A stretch of DNA of 64,000 bases from positions 1 through 64,000 of the forward strand of contig NZ_WSZK01000007.1 of assembly GCF_009791395.1 (NCBI RefSeq). The letters run 5' to 3'. The notes beneath the pieces are model-generated. The model saw only the letters and a list, made by a program, of their open reading frames with translations, did not search any database and had not been told where the DNA came from. The DNA comes from Halomarina oriensis. Its GTDB lineage: Archaea > Halobacteriota > Halobacteria > Halobacteriales > Haloarculaceae. Shown in pieces: positions 62,871 to 64,000 of the stretch. Position 1 is the stretch's first letter, and each line of letters begins with the position of its first letter. The position numbers and the translations under genes were made by a program.

Positions 62871-62888
62871 CCCGGCGTGAACGCCGGG
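62871..62888 (+). terminator. Perfect hairpin after the sodium:solute symporter gene
   Basis: CCCGGCGT (62871-62878) and ACGCCGGG (62881-62888) form an 8-bp stem with a 2-base gap, eight bases after the TAA. It could be a transcription terminator or RNA stabiliser. The sequence also resembles the palindromic right ends of IS200/IS605-type elements seen in haloarchaea; no transposase remains were found beside it. Confidence 0.55.
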
Positions 62889-63085
62889 GATCCCTCGCGT
62901 TGGGAGCCCTTATCGATCCACGGAGGCAACGTGTGGGTTCGGACGCTCCTCGTTGGGGCGACGACCGAAACGATGCTCCCAACTACTCGTGCTACTCCGT
63001 TCACAGCGATTTTCGACCGTCTGGCTGCTGCCCTCACACGACGAGAGCCACCCTTCCGACTGGAAGCGACCACTCGCTCCGAACG

Positions 63086-63571
63086 TCACTCCTCGGCGAT
63101 CTGTAGATACCGTTCGACGTTGACCGAGCGATCCGTCTCGATCATGTACTCGGCGGCGGTCACCTGTTCGAGACTCCGAACTCGGTTGACCAAGTCGTCG
63201 ATTTCGCGGTTCGAGTCGACCGTTGCGATAGCGTAGAGGTCGATCGTCCCGAATCCACTGCCGACGAACCAGAAGCTCATCTCGGACATCGCTTCGAACA
63301 CGGCTTCTTTCGCGCCGCTCTCGTGAGCGACCTGGACAGTAATCACGAAGATCTCCCAATCTTGTCCATCGGGCCTGAGGAGGTGAAACGTCGTGGTGAT
63401 GTCGAGGAGGGCTGTGACTCGGCGACGGACGCCCTCACTGCTCATCTCGATTCCCTCTTCCGCCAGTTGAGTAGAGATATTCGAGTAGGGCGTTCGAGGG
63501 TCGTGGGCGAGTATCGAGAGGATTCGTCGGTCGATTTCGTCGATGGCGTTCGAGTCGCGTTTGGTCGGCAT
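63086..63571 (-). CDS. Lrp/AsnC-type transcriptional regulator
   Basis: This 161-aa protein has an N-terminal HTH (IDEIDRRILSILAHDPRTPY, then EEGIEMSSEGVRRRVTALL). A C-terminal domain with the beta-alpha-beta pattern of RAM/AsnC ligand domains follows (WEIFVITVQVAHESG, DLYAIATVDSNREI). CCTTTTTATC 27 bases upstream supports the ATG at 63571 and a leaderless message. It is divergent from the decayed SDR at the right edge and may have regulated it or the symporter. Confidence 0.9.
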   Translation of the reverse strand: MPTKRDSNAIDEIDRRILSILAHDPRTPYSNISTQLAEEGIEMSSEGVRRRVTALLDITTTFHLLRPDGQDWEIFVITVQVAHESGAKEAVFEAMSEMSFWFVGSGFGTIDLYAIATVDSNREIDDLVNRVRSLEQVTAAEYMIETDRSVNVERYLQIAEE

Positions 63572-63593
63572 AGCTCCTCCTCGTCTCCGAACA

Positions 63594-63603
63594 GATAAAA
63601 AGG
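63594..63603 (-). promoter_or_regulatory. TATA box of the Lrp/AsnC-type regulator
   Basis: On the minus strand it reads CCTTTTTATC, centred 27 bases before the ATG at 63571. Confidence 0.6.
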
Positions 63604-63718
63604 ATGAGTAGAACGAAATCGGCGACACGACGAAGACATCACCAGGTTCGAGAGTGCCTATGAATACACACCAGTGGGCCGTGTCAATCTACATCTTAGC
63701 GCCAGTTGAGGGGGTAAT

Positions 63719-64000
63719 ATGGACCTTGGAGACCGGACGATTGTGGTCACCGGTGGGAGTTCGGCAATCGGTCGATCGATCGCACTCGCGGCACCGGACT
63801 GGGGGCAAACGCCGTCGTCGCCGACCTCCGACGGGAGCCTCGTCGTGACGTCACCCCGACGGTTGATGCTGTTCGCAACGACGGTCAGCAAAGCGAACTC
63901 GTCGAAGCAGACGTCACCAGGCTCGACGAACTACGAGCGACATCGTCGGAGAACTGGCAGCGCTCGCTCGAAACGAACCTCATAGGGACGTTCAACGGCT
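63719..64000 (+). pseudogene. Decayed short-chain dehydrogenase, runs off right edge
   Basis: The first frame from the ATG at 63719 gives the SDR start TIVVTGGSSAIGRSIALA. After about 63790 a different frame continues with GANAVVADLRREPRR and SELVEADVTRLDELRA, so a frameshift lies near 63785-63805. The text then jumps from DELRA straight to TSSENWQRSLETNLIGTFNG. In intact SDRs a section with the NNAG motif lies between them. An internal in-frame deletion of roughly 40 residues is therefore likely. EPRR resembles the EPREGG subgroup found three times in the window. It may continue beyond 64000. Confidence 0.75.

Noticed and set aside
1-64000. tRNA or rRNA genes, CRISPR arrays, a replication origin
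   Set aside because: No cloverleaf with a TTCGANNC loop, no spaced identical repeats and no Orc1/Cdc6 gene or origin-type repeats were found by eye.

Overview
The window reads as a chromosome segment of a haloarchaeon (class Halobacteria). The DNA is GC-rich, with G/C in most third codon positions. The predicted proteins are strongly acidic. Many genes have a TATA-like box 25-35 bases before the start codon and no Shine-Dalgarno site, as expected for leaderless transcripts. Secreted proteins carry twin-arginine (Tat) signals, several with a lipobox. Typical haloarchaeal families are present: a HalOD1 domain, a bacterio-opsin-activator type HTH regulator and an F420-type LLM oxidoreductase. 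No rRNA, tRNA or CRISPR array was seen.

From 1 to about 42.3 kb lies a dense catabolic and transport region. It holds the N-terminus of a peptide-binding lipoprotein, three M24 metallopeptidases, seven short-chain dehydrogenases, a two-subunit CoA-transferase and a row of aminotransferase, GcvPA-like, GcvPB-like, VOC and amidohydrolase genes. It also holds two ornithine cyclodeaminase family proteins, an AcoX/NAD-kinase-like protein, a tungsten aldehyde oxidoreductase and an EthD tandem protein. A complete Pot-type ABC importer, two DapA-family lyases, an LLM oxidoreductase, a DUF885 peptidase, a Dpp-type importer without an adjacent binding protein, and a solitary peptide-binding lipoprotein complete it. 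Together these suggest import of peptides and amino-acid-like solutes, peptide hydrolysis, and oxidative or CoA-linked breakdown. The actual substrates cannot be read from the sequence.

From about 42.3 to 53.3 kb the window changes character. Long stretches have no convincing gene and base composition is more mixed. Small genes sit here (a 41-aa membrane protein, a truncated hemoglobin, a Cys-containing HTH regulator, a Tat-exported protein, VapBC and a 66-aa membrane protein). So do broken genes: a HalOD1 gene with two frameshifts, and a CoiA-like nuclease gene broken at a (GA)n tract and carrying a 13-fold xxT tripeptide repeat.

From 53.3 to 60.6 kb is a lipid/CoA module: an SDR with FabL-like Y-x6-K spacing, an EthD protein, a DUF35 protein with a thiolase, an acyl-CoA synthetase broken by an 8-bp tandem duplication, a 3-hydroxyacyl-CoA dehydrogenase and a cytochrome P450. 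The right end holds a sodium:solute symporter with a 56-aa membrane partner, an Lrp-like regulator, and a decayed SDR running off the edge.
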